Shown here in pieces: positions 1-8,300 of a stretch of DNA of 32,805 bases. The DNA comes from Ilumatobacteraceae bacterium (lineage in GTDB: Bacteria > Actinomycetota > Acidimicrobiia > Acidimicrobiales > Ilumatobacteraceae), in the NCBI GenBank assembly GCA_025358075.1, contig JANYKU010000123.1, positions 1-32,805 of the forward strand, given 5' to 3'. Position 1 is the stretch's first letter. Each line of letters begins with the position of its first letter. A program made the translations under genes and the position numbers. The notes beneath the pieces are model-generated. The model ran no database searches. It saw only the letters and a list, made by a program, of their open reading frames with translations, and was not told the DNA's origin.

Positions 1-909
1 TTGCTGGAATGCGGGCTGTTGCGTGGCAGCTTCGTGCCACCGGCCGAGATCCGCCAACTACGTGAGATCACCCGCTATCGACGACAGCTCACCGAAGAAC
101 GCGCCCGCGAGACGCAACGGCTGCAGAAACTGTTGGAAGACGCCAACGTCAAACTGACCTCGGTCGCCACGCACGTGTTGGGAGTGACCGGTCGGATGAT
201 CCTCGACGCCTTGTGCGCTGGCGAACGCGACCCGGATGTGCTGGCCGAGATGGCACAGAGCAGACTGCGCTCCAAGATCGGTGATCTCCGCCAATGCGTG
301 CCTGGCCGGTTCAACAGCCATCACGCCGGAATGGTCACCGAGATCGTCGCTCACGTCGACTACCTGAGCGCGGCGATCTCCCGGCTCGACGCACGAATCG
401 AGGAGATGATGATCCCTTTCCAGCCAGCCCGGGTGCTGTTGCAGACGATCCCGGGGATCGCCCAACGCAACGCTGAGATCATTCTCGCCGAGATCGGCGT
501 CGACATGACCCGCTTCCCAACACCGGCACATCTGGCCTCATGGGCCGGAGTCTGTCCCGGGAACAACGAGTCGGCCGGCAAACATCGCTCGACCCATACC
601 CGCTCAGGAAGCCCGTGGCTGCAATCAGCGCTCGTCGAGGCGGCCTGGTCGGCCGTCCGCTCGAAGAACTGCTACCTGGCGGTCAGGTTCTGGCGGATCG
701 CCATGCGACGCGGACAACAACGAGCCCTGATCGCCATCGCCCACACCCTGCTCGTGATCATCTGGCACATGCTCAACGAAGGCACCGTCTACACCGATCT
801 GGGCGTCGACTACCTGGCCCGCAACGACAACCCAGACAGACGCCGCCGCCAACTCGTCAACCAGCTCCAACACCTCGGCTACAACGTCGAACTCACCCCC
901 GCAGCCTGA
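1..909 (+). CDS. IS110-family transposase, 5' end cut by the window
   Basis: This is the C-terminal 302 residues of a transposase of the IS110 (DEDD plus Transposase_20) family, which inserts a circular element by a site-specific-recombinase-like mechanism. A coiled-coil-like stretch (residues about 20-50) leads to the Transposase_20 domain at about 145-235. That domain shows the LQTIPGI helix-hairpin-helix, the SWAGVCPG segment, and the ESAGKHRSTHTRSG segment whose Ser (residue 191) is the conserved serine of the family. Family members are about 350-420 residues, so most of the N-terminal DEDD nuclease domain lies before base 1, and the in-frame TTG at base 1 is probably not the true start. 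The frame is intact to the TGA at 907-909. IS110 elements often lack terminal inverted repeats and I see no clear right end before the next gene at 962. Confidence 0.9.
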   Translation: MLECGLLRGSFVPPAEIRQLREITRYRRQLTEERARETQRLQKLLEDANVKLTSVATHVLGVTGRMILDALCAGERDPDVLAEMAQSRLRSKIGDLRQCVPGRFNSHHAGMVTEIVAHVDYLSAAISRLDARIEEMMIPFQPARVLLQTIPGIAQRNAEIILAEIGVDMTRFPTPAHLASWAGVCPGNNESAGKHRSTHTRSGSPWLQSALVEAAWSAVRSKNCYLAVRFWRIAMRRGQQRALIAIAHTLLVIIWHMLNEGTVYTDLGVDYLARNDNPDRRRRQLVNQLQHLGYNVELTPAA

Positions 910-961
910 CCCCCACCCTGGTCCAAAGAACTACGTAACACCCCGGTGCCATGCTTCGTAC

Positions 962-2238
962 ATGCGTTCTGTCGGGGTTCCGGAGCTTGCTGACCTGGAG
1001 GGGTTGGGGGCCGACAAGCTCGAGTTGATGTTGGTCGAGTGCGAAGCGGTCCGGCGGCGGGCCGAGGCGATGATCGCCGAGATCGTCGGGCTCGCCGAAC
1101 GCACCACGGCCTATGTCGACGATGGTCACGCGTCAGTGTCGGGGTGGGCCAAAGCAGCGTGCAACTGGTCCGCCGGCGAAATCAAAGCGATCGCGCAAAC
1201 CGCACGACTGTTGCATGCCGTTCCCGAAGCCCGGACGGCGGCACATTCCGGTTCGCTCGGGATCGGCCAGACCCGGCTGTTGGCACGGCTGTTCGCCAAC
1301 CCGCGCTGCACCGATCAGCTGCCCGACTCGGCGGAGCTGCTGGTCGGGCACGCCCAAAGCTTGTGGTTCGATGAGTTCGCGGTGGTGGTCCGTCGCTGGG
1401 AAGCCCTCGCCGATACCGACGGCGCCCATGACGCTCACCAGCGCGCTCATTCGGGTCGTGATGCCCATGTCAGCATCGCCGGTCAACGTGTCTATCTCGA
1501 CGCCCGCGGTGGTGTCGTCGCCGGAGCAGCGATGACCGAGATCTTCGACCGGTTCTGCGACACCGAGTTCCACGCCGACTGGGACCACGGAGTCGCCCAA
1601 TGGGGCGAGCAGATGAACCCGACCCTGCTCGAACGCACCAGCGCCCAACGACGCTTCGACGCCCTCCTGGCGATCTTCACCGCCGCCGCCGCATCATGCG
1701 CAACCGGTACCTCCGACCCGCTTGTCAACGTGCTCATCGACCAATCACCTTCGAACACCACCTCACCAAGATGTCCGGCGCCGACGTCGAGCCGCTCGAC
1801 CCGACCACCGTCAATCAGCGGCGCTGCGAAACCTCCACCGGCCACCAACTCGACCCCACCGACGTCATCGCCGCCGCCCTGGTCGGCCACGTCCGCCGAG
1901 TCGTGCTCGACTCGACCGGGGTGGTCATCGACCTCGGCCGGCGCTCACGGCTGTTCACCGGCAGCGCCCGCGACGCCGTCCTCCTCGCTGACCGATGGTG
2001 TATCTGGCCCGGATGCGACCTCCGCTCCGGGCGCTGCCAAACCGACCACACCACACCCTGGACACACGACGGACCAACACGACCCGACAACGCAGCACCC
2101 CTCTGCGCCCGCCACAACCGCTGGAAACAACACGGCTACCAAACCCGACGCGACCCCAACGGACACTGGCACACCCACCGACCCGACGGCACCGAAATCG
2201 GACAACTCAACGCACCCGAACGCGACCCCGTGACCTAG
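962..2238 (+). pseudogene. DUF222 / HNH endonuclease (13E12 family), frameshifted
   Basis: The first reading frame (from ATG 962) gives a DUF222-type N-terminal domain: an alpha-helical region with SGWAKAACNWS, RTAAHSGSLGIGQTRLLARL and RFDALLAIF. Around base 1745 the family sequence leaves frame 2 and resumes in frame 1 as TFEHHL..., through RRVVLDSTGVVIDLGRRSRLF and an HNH nuclease module with CIWPGC, a DH pair and the CARHNRWKQHG end, to the TGA at about 2236-2238. The join (LIDQ followed by TFEHH) is what one missing base near 1745-1747 would produce. Both halves are otherwise well preserved, so the inactivation looks recent, or it is a sequencing error. The unshifted first frame runs on as low-complexity Pro/Thr-rich sequence, which is not real protein. 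REP13E12 genes of this family are multicopy and mobile in actinobacteria, which fits the adjacent IS110 gene. Confidence 0.85.
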
Positions 2239-2355
2239 CCACGGCTAGGCATCCGCCCTGTTCTGCCACTTCGTCGATAGCATCTCCGACGGCGGTAGAT
2301 GAGTTTCGTCTCCGCGGTCGAGTGCAGCGCTTCCAGCGCAGAGTGATTCCAGCGA

Positions 2356-2386
2356 GTTGTTGGTCTTTGCATCCACGGCCAACAAC
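2356..2386 (+). promoter_or_regulatory. Leader hairpin just upstream of the DEAD-box helicase RBS
   Basis: The arms GTTGTTGGTC (2356-2365) and GGCCAACAAC (2377-2386) pair over 10 bp with one G-U, leaving an 11-nt loop. The hairpin ends about 8 nt before the AAGGAA ribosome binding site (2394-2399). A second small hairpin, GCGCT-TCC-AGCGC, lies at 2327-2339. There is no U-tract, so it does not look like a terminator. RNA helicase genes are often regulated through structured 5' UTRs; a role in autoregulation or cold response here is inference. Confidence 0.4.
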
Positions 2387-2408
2387 CACAAAAAAGGAAT
2401 CCCCCACA

Positions 2409-3932
2409 ATGACCACATCCACCCCGAGTTCACGCGGCGCGCGCCGCCGCGACAACGGCCGGCGTTCAGCTCCTGGACACCGCCCGCGCGTCGCAGAGCC
2501 TGTCGCCGCCCCCCTCGGCTCGGCCATCCCCGCGCCGCAGCCAATGCCCGCGACCGACTACGTCACCGACTTCGCCGCCCTCGGCGTGCCGGCCCCACTG
2601 ATCAGCGTGCTCGCTGCACGCGACGTCACCACTGCCTTCCCGATCCAATCGGCAACGCTCCCCGACTCGTTTGCCGGCCACGACGTGTTGGGCCGTGGCA
2701 AGACCGGTAGTGGCAAGACCATCGCCTTCGCTCTGCCGCTCGTCGTGCGACTGGCCGCAAGCGGTCGTCGTCGCCAGTCAGGCCAGCCGCGTGCACTGAT
2801 CCTCGTACCGACGCGTGAATTGGCCAATCAGGTCATGACGTCGTTGCAGCCGCTGGCTGCGGCAATGTCGCTGCGAGTCTGCAGCGTCTATGGCGGTGTC
2901 GGTCAAGGCCCGCAGGTGTCCGCGTTGCGTCAGGGAGTCGACATCGTCGTCGCCTGCCCAGGCCGGCTCGAAGACCTGATCGGTCAGCGTCACTGTCGGC
3001 TCGACGCAGTGGAGATCACTGTGCTCGACGAGGCCGACCACATGGCCGACCTCGGCTTCCTGCCCGGTGTGAAGAGGCTCCTCGATGCGACACCGTCGGG
3101 CGGGCAGCGGTTGCTGTTCTCGGCCACGCTCGACAAGGCCATTGATGGTCTCGTTCGTACGTACCTCAACAACCCTGTCGTCCATTCCGTCGACCCCGAG
3201 GTGTCGTCGGTCGAGACGGTGACCCATCACGTGCTTGCCGTTACGTCGACCGACAAGGCTGCCGTGGTCAGCGCGCTGGCGTCTGGTCTCGACCGCTCGC
3301 TGCTGTTCATGCGCACGAAGCACGGAGCCAAGAAGCTCGCCAAGCAGCTGTGCGCCGCTGGCATTCCCGCAGTCGAGCTGCACGGCAACCTGTCGCAGAG
3401 TGCCCGCGAACGCAACCTGGCCGAGTTCAGCGCCGGACGGGTTCGGGTTCTCGTGGCCACCGACGTGGCCGCCCGCGGCATCCACGTCGACGACATCGCT
3501 CTTGTCGTACACGTCGATCCTCCGGCCGAGCACAAGGCCTTTCTCCACCGCTCCGGCCGTACAGCCAGGGCTGGCGCAGAGGGCACCGTCGTCACCGTCA
3601 TGACGCCCGATCAGGCTGGCGACGTTCGTTCGCTGGCCCGCGCGGCCGGCATCACCCCGATCGTCACCAACGTCAACGCCGCGCACCCGTTGCTCGGCGA
3701 GTTGGCGGGCCCGACCGCACCGAAGGTCGCATCGCGGCCGCAAACAGCCGACGATGTTGCCAGCCAACCACGCCAGCGGCCCGGCCAGCCCGGCCGTCGC
3801 CGAGCGCAGAGTGGTGGCGGACAGCGCACCGGCGGCCCACGCGCCGGTGGACGCCCCGGGGCACCGGCAAGTCATTCACGCGGCGGCGCACGAAGCTCCG
3901 GCGGACGTCGCTCAGCCCCTTCGGGCCGCTGA
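2409..3932 (+). CDS. DEAD-box ATP-dependent RNA helicase
   Basis: This 507-residue cytoplasmic RNA helicase would unwind RNA duplexes using ATP, in ribosome assembly or mRNA turnover. The start at ATG 2409 is chosen because it follows AAAAAAGGAAT at good spacing; the longer open frame upstream reads through the HNH pseudogene. Motifs in order: Q-motif region FPIQSATLP; Walker A GRGKTGSGKT with K103 (the usual ARAQTG is GRGKTG here); Ia PTREL; motif II DEAD at 207-210; SAT at 238-240; and in the C-terminal RecA domain RVLVATDVAARGIHVDD and HRSGRTARAG. A tail of about 75 residues rich in Arg, Gly, Gln and Ser follows, as in RhlE/DeaD-type helicases that use basic tails to hold RNA. It appears monocistronic. 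The stop is 20 bp from the stop of the convergent collagen-like gene. Confidence 0.95.
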   Translation: MTTSTPSSRGARRRDNGRRSAPGHRPRVAEPVAAPLGSAIPAPQPMPATDYVTDFAALGVPAPLISVLAARDVTTAFPIQSATLPDSFAGHDVLGRGKTGSGKTIAFALPLVVRLAASGRRRQSGQPRALILVPTRELANQVMTSLQPLAAAMSLRVCSVYGGVGQGPQVSALRQGVDIVVACPGRLEDLIGQRHCRLDAVEITVLDEADHMADLGFLPGVKRLLDATPSGGQRLLFSATLDKAIDGLVRTYLNNPVVHSVDPEVSSVETVTHHVLAVTSTDKAAVVSALASGLDRSLLFMRTKHGAKKLAKQLCAAGIPAVELHGNLSQSARERNLAEFSAGRVRVLVATDVAARGIHVDDIALVVHVDPPAEHKAFLHRSGRTARAGAEGTVVTVMTPDQAGDVRSLARAAGITPIVTNVNAAHPLLGELAGPTAPKVASRPQTADDVASQPRQRPGQPGRRRAQSGGGQRTGGPRAGGRPGAPASHSRGGARSSGGRRSAPSGR

Positions 3933-3952
3933 ACGACGACACGCTCTTCTGC

Positions 3953-5092
3953 CTACCCGTTCAACTGCTCGATCACGATCCAAGCGTTGATCGCCGCAGC
4001 CGTTGGCTGGCCGCCGATCGTGCCGTCCAAGGTCACAGCTCCGCCGCCGGACAAGCCCGACGACAGGCTCGCGATCGTCACAACGTCTCCACCGACTAGT
4101 GCGAGCAGCCCACTGCCTACGTTCGGCGTTCTGCCGTGGCCACCGAACACAAGAACATCGCCAGTCGGGACTGAGCCATTCCTGAGGATCGAAATCTGAT
4201 TCTCCTCGACGCCGATCACGCCGAAGGTCACGCGGTACACGCCACCCGTTGGCACCGCGAACGACGATCCGCCAGCCACGAAGGCGATTCCGCCGTTCGA
4301 AATGCCAGCGGTGCTGAAGGTGATTGCCTGACCGGTCAGCACCGACTCATCCGCCGTGTTATAGGCGTAGAGGTACACGAATCCGGCGGGTCCGGCGCTC
4401 GTGCCGTCAGCTCCTCGAAGACCACGCTCACCGGCGTCACCCTTGGCACCGGCGTCACCCTCTACACCAGGATCACCCTTGACACCAGCATCACCCTGTA
4501 CACCAGCATCACCCTTGACGCCAGCATCACCCGGAGCGCCATCGGTTCCGTCGAGCCCCTGAGAGCCGGCCGGTCCTTGCTGTCCGAACGGGCCAGCGGG
4601 GCCAGTCGCTCCGCCAACAGGAGCCGGTGCGTAGTACCCGATCAGGTCCAGCACCACGTGCACGGTTCCTTTGAGGTTGTACAGGCGCACCGAATGATCG
4701 TTGTGGACGGGCACCGTGGCGCTGTTGGCGACCGCACCTGCTGACGACCAGTTGATGGTGGAGGTGGTCGGGCGGTTGTCGCCTGTCGGGTACATCGTCA
4801 GGAATGAGGCCTCCGTGCCATCGACGACCGTGACATTTACGGCGACAGCCGTTGCATCGTCGGGGAGACCAGGTACGACCACATCGAGGGTGCCGGCCAG
4901 ATCGAGTGGTGTGCCCGTCCCCTCTCTGGTGTCGAGCACTCGTCGCGTCGTCACGCCATGAAATGCCGTCACCGAGGCAGGATCCGATGGTTCAGCCAGC
5001 AGAGCGCCGCCACCCGCCAAAGCTGCAGCACCGACCACGGCAGCGATAAAACGCCACTGCCGGAGCACTGGGGGTAGTACGGATCGGTTCAT
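3953..5092 (-). CDS. Secreted collagen-like protein with C1q/BclA-like C-terminal domain
   Basis: This 379-residue predicted extracellular protein starts at ATG 5092-5090 after an AAGGAG-type RBS; an upstream extension is open but has no RBS. Order: a signal peptide or membrane anchor (FIAAVVGAAALAGG, about 14-32); an actinobacterial beta-sandwich domain, about 45-165, with the signature RRVLDTREGTG ... AVAVNVTVVDGTEASFLTMYP ... NLKGTVHVVLDLIGYYAP; about 25 Gly-X-Y triplets including a six-residue GDAGVK-like repeat; then a C-terminal domain of about 140 residues. That domain matches the C1q/TNF-like fold of the Bacillus exosporium protein BclA (start FVYLYAYNT, middle GGVYRVTFGVIG, end AWIVIEQLNG). 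Such heads trimerise and collagen-like stalks follow. A likely role is a surface fibre or adhesin (inference). It has a paralogue at 13041-14048 with the head domain permuted. It is divergent from the multicopper oxidase gene. Confidence 0.85.
   Translation of the reverse strand: MNRSVLPPVLRQWRFIAAVVGAAALAGGGALLAEPSDPASVTAFHGVTTRRVLDTREGTGTPLDLAGTLDVVVPGLPDDATAVAVNVTVVDGTEASFLTMYPTGDNRPTTSTINWSSAGAVANSATVPVHNDHSVRLYNLKGTVHVVLDLIGYYAPAPVGGATGPAGPFGQQGPAGSQGLDGTDGAPGDAGVKGDAGVQGDAGVKGDPGVEGDAGAKGDAGERGLRGADGTSAGPAGFVYLYAYNTADESVLTGQAITFSTAGISNGGIAFVAGGSSFAVPTGGVYRVTFGVIGVEENQISILRNGSVPTGDVLVFGGHGRTPNVGSGLLALVGGDVVTIASLSSGLSGGGAVTLDGTIGGQPTAAAINAWIVIEQLNG
4428..4532 (-). repeat. 18-bp tandem repeats encoding GDAGVK-type collagen triplets
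   Basis: About six imperfect 18-bp units, of the form CACCAGCATCACCCTTGA on the plus strand, encode GDAGVK, GDAGVQ, GDAGVK, GDPGVE, GDAGAK and GDAGER on the minus strand. The units keep frame, so slippage would lengthen or shorten the collagen-like stalk without breaking the gene. Confidence 0.8.
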
Positions 5093-5371
5093 TGGGGGGC
5101 TCCTTGCCGTGAAGGGATTTCTGCGAACGCGTTCAACGTCGCTGCTTGGAACCCGTAACAAGCAGGCCGAACGTCTGGCGTCAACGTTCATTTGCGCATG
5201 TCGGTTAGCACCAATCCGCGCCCCGCTCGAGTAGTTCTTCCGGCACGGACCATCGGCGAACAACTTGACGTCGACGGAGGACAAAAGCCCCTGGAGTCGT
5301 GGACTTCCGCGGACTTTGACTGGAACCGTTGCGCGCGAAGCGTCACAGGACGATCACTGGGAGGAACGGAA
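5093..5371. promoter_or_regulatory. Divergent intergenic region between collagen-like gene and multicopper oxidase
   Basis: This 279-bp region should hold promoters for both genes. It contains the RBS of each: AAGGAGC-type on the minus strand near 5098-5105, and GGAGGAA at 5360-5366 on the plus strand. It also has a perfect 10-bp palindrome GAACGCGTTC (5125-5134) and a 7-bp inverted repeat CTGCTTG/CAAGCAG (5142-5148 and 5159-5165), which are candidate regulator sites. Both frames remain open through much of it, but without start signals or recognisable domains. I could not place -35/-10 boxes with confidence. Confidence 0.4.
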
Positions 5372-8300
5372 ATGAGCGGAAAAGTTTCTAGGAAGGTGTG
5401 GGCATTGCTCGGCGCCTTCGGGATGGTTCTGACGACTGGGGTCTTAGCGATACCGTCGGCAAGCACTGCGAAGGTCGCGGCGGCTGCGCCGACGTTCCTT
5501 CCAAACGACCCGACAAAGGTGCCACACTATTTTGGTCCATATTCGAACTGGGCCAACAGTCCTCAGGTGCTCGCCGACGCGATCGTCACGATCACGCCGC
5601 AACCACTTGACCCCGGCACGGGCGCGACAGCGACGGCCACGGTGGCTCCCAAGACGGGCGCCATCACTGCGATCACTGTCACCAGCCCGGGCTCCGGCTA
5701 CTTGGCGCCCCCGGCCGTCACGATCGCCGCCCCAGGCGTGACAATCACGTCAGCAGCCGCAGCGACGGCTGTGATCTCCAGCGGTGCCATCTCGAGCATC
5801 GCAGTCGACCAGGCAGGCTTCGGCTTCACGGCCCCGTCGGTCGCGATCACGCGTCAGTTGCTTGATACCACCGGCGCCGGCGCTACGGCGACTGCGAGTG
5901 GTGGCGTCGATAGTGCCACCTTGGTGAGCGGCGGGGTCTACGAGATCCAGCCGATTGTCCAGTTCGGCCTGCCAATCGACCCCCTCGGGACGCGGGCAAC
6001 CGGGACGGCGACGATGGTGTCGCTCGACCCCCTGGCCACAATTCCCACATTCACCATCAGCGAAATCACCGTTGTAGATCCGGGCTCCGGGTACGCCACC
6101 GCTCCGGTCGTCAACATCTTTGACGGCAGTCTCACGGTAAACGCCCCGACTCCCGCCGTCGTTACGACCACGATCGACATCGGCAAGATCAACATCACGG
6201 CCGGCGGCTCTCTGTACACCCTCGCGCCTGACGTAACGATCACTGATGCCGCCATCCTCGGCGTCGGCGGCACCGGTGACGGTGCCCTCGCCACGGCGAC
6301 GGTTGCCCTCGCAGGCGCAGTCACCCAGATCAACGTCACGACTCAAGGCGCCGGCTACCTGACGCCGGGCCTCAAGAAGTTCGTCGACACGCTCCCCGGC
6401 CTTGGAGCACCGACGGGGACCCCACAAACTTCGAGCAACTACATCCCGGTCGCGGTTGCCGATCAAGCCACGTATCCCGGTTCTGACTACTACATGATCG
6501 GGCTGGTCCAGTATCGCCACAAGTTCGCCGCACAACTTCCGGCGACCCTACTGCGCGGATATGTTCAGCTCTCCGCCACTCCGACGGCATTCCCGCTGAT
6601 CAACGCCAACCTCGACCCAAGCCTTTCAGGGCTTCCTTACGTCCAGTCCCACCTGCCGGACGGCACTGTGGTCTGGGGCACGCCTGTATTTCTTCCGGAC
6701 GGCACCCGGGCGTACGGCATGGACTTGCCGCGTTACCTCGGCCCGACGATCGTCGCCAACAAAGACGTTCCGGTGCGAGTCCTGTTCCGTAACCTGCTCC
6801 CCAATGGTGCGGCGGGCGATCTGTTCCTGCCAACAGACACCACGCTGATGGGTTCCGGTACCGGTCCAGACGCGTTCCCCATGGATGGAAACGGCGTCAA
6901 TCTGCCGACGCAACTGGATGCCAACGGCGTGCCGTTCCCTATGGCGGTCGACAAGGGCCTCGTCACAGACGGCGTGCGCAACCCGATGTGCAACAACACC
7001 CCCAAGGACCCGACCTGTTACTCAGAGAACCGGGCCACCTTGCATCTGCACGGTGGTGTCACTCCATGGATCAGCGACGGTACACCTCACCAATGGACCA
7101 CCCCTGCCGGTGACGCCAGCAACTATCCCAAGGGCGTCAGCGTCAGCAACGTGCCCGACATGCCGGCTCCCGGTCCAGGTGCGGAAACCTTCTTCTACAC
7201 CAACCAGCAGAGCGCCCGATTGATGTTCTACCACGATCATGCATGGGGTATCACCCGCTTGAACGTGTATGCGGGTGAGGCGGCCGGTTATGTGGTCACC
7301 GACCCGATGGAGCAGAGCCTGATCGGCACTGGCGGCGCGCTCGCCGGCCTCGGCACTGGCACCCCGCTAATCATCCAGGACAAGACCTTCGTTCCTGACA
7401 ACATCGCTCAGACCGATCCGACGTGGAATGCCGCCGCGTGGGGTGGCACCGGCAGTTTGTGGACCCCCCACGTTTACATGCCGGCCCAAAACCCGGGGAG
7501 TCCCACGGGCATGAGCGCCTTTGGACGCTGGATGTACGGCCCATGGTTCTGGCCACCGGCCAGGGACGTCGTGCACCCGCCAATCGCCAACCCCTACTAC
7601 GACGCTTTCTGTGACCCGGCCACAGGGCAGACCGCTCCAATTGCCCCTGCTGTTGTCGGCGACCCCTGCGAGCCGCAGTTGATCCCGGCGACACCGAATA
7701 TCTCAGTCGGTATGGAAGCCTTCAATGACACACCCATCGTCAATGGCACGGCCTACCCGACCACCACGGTGAACCCGACGGCCTACCGCTACCGCATCCT
7801 CAACGCAGCCAACGACCGCTTCTGGAACCTTTCGTGGTACGTGGCCGACCCGAGGACAGGGACGCTCAGCGAAGTCGCCCTCAAGCCGGCGGAAGTCGCC
7901 GCAGCCCAGACCGACCCGGTCGTCTTCCCGACGCCCGACACCACCTGGAGCCCGAAGGGCCCGAGCTGGGTTCAGATCGGCACCGAGGGCGGGTTCCTAC
8001 CGGCCCCCGTCATCGTGCCGGCTCACGAGACCACGTGGATCATGGACCCGACCCGCTTCGACGTCGGTAACGTCGATCAGCACTCACTGTTGCTGGCCCC
8101 TGCCGAGCGAGCCGACGTGATCGTCGACTTCTCCCAGTTCCGCGGCAAGACCCTGATCCTGTACAACGACGCCCCCGCCGCATTCCCGGCACGCGTCCCC
8201 GGCTACGACTACTACACCGGCGGCCCTGACCTGACCCCATCAGGCGCGCCGACCACCTTGCCCGGCTACGGCCCCAACACCCGCACCATCATGCAGGTCA

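Noticed and set aside
1722-2233. Pro/Thr-rich C-terminus of the first HNH-gene frame as real protein
   Set aside because: The family sequence continues in the other frame from about 1747; this part is out-of-frame translation.
1995-2408. Possible N-terminal extension of the DEAD-box helicase
   Set aside because: The extension reads through the HNH pseudogene in another frame and is Arg/Thr/Pro-rich; a good RBS sits before ATG 2409.
4428-4532. CRISPR-like short repeats
   Set aside because: The units are contiguous, without spacers, and encode Gly-X-Y triplets in a real gene.
5192-5371. Possible 60-residue N-terminal extension of the multicopper oxidase
   Set aside because: The signal peptide begins at ATG 5372, which has a strong GGAGGAA RBS; an extension would bury the signal.
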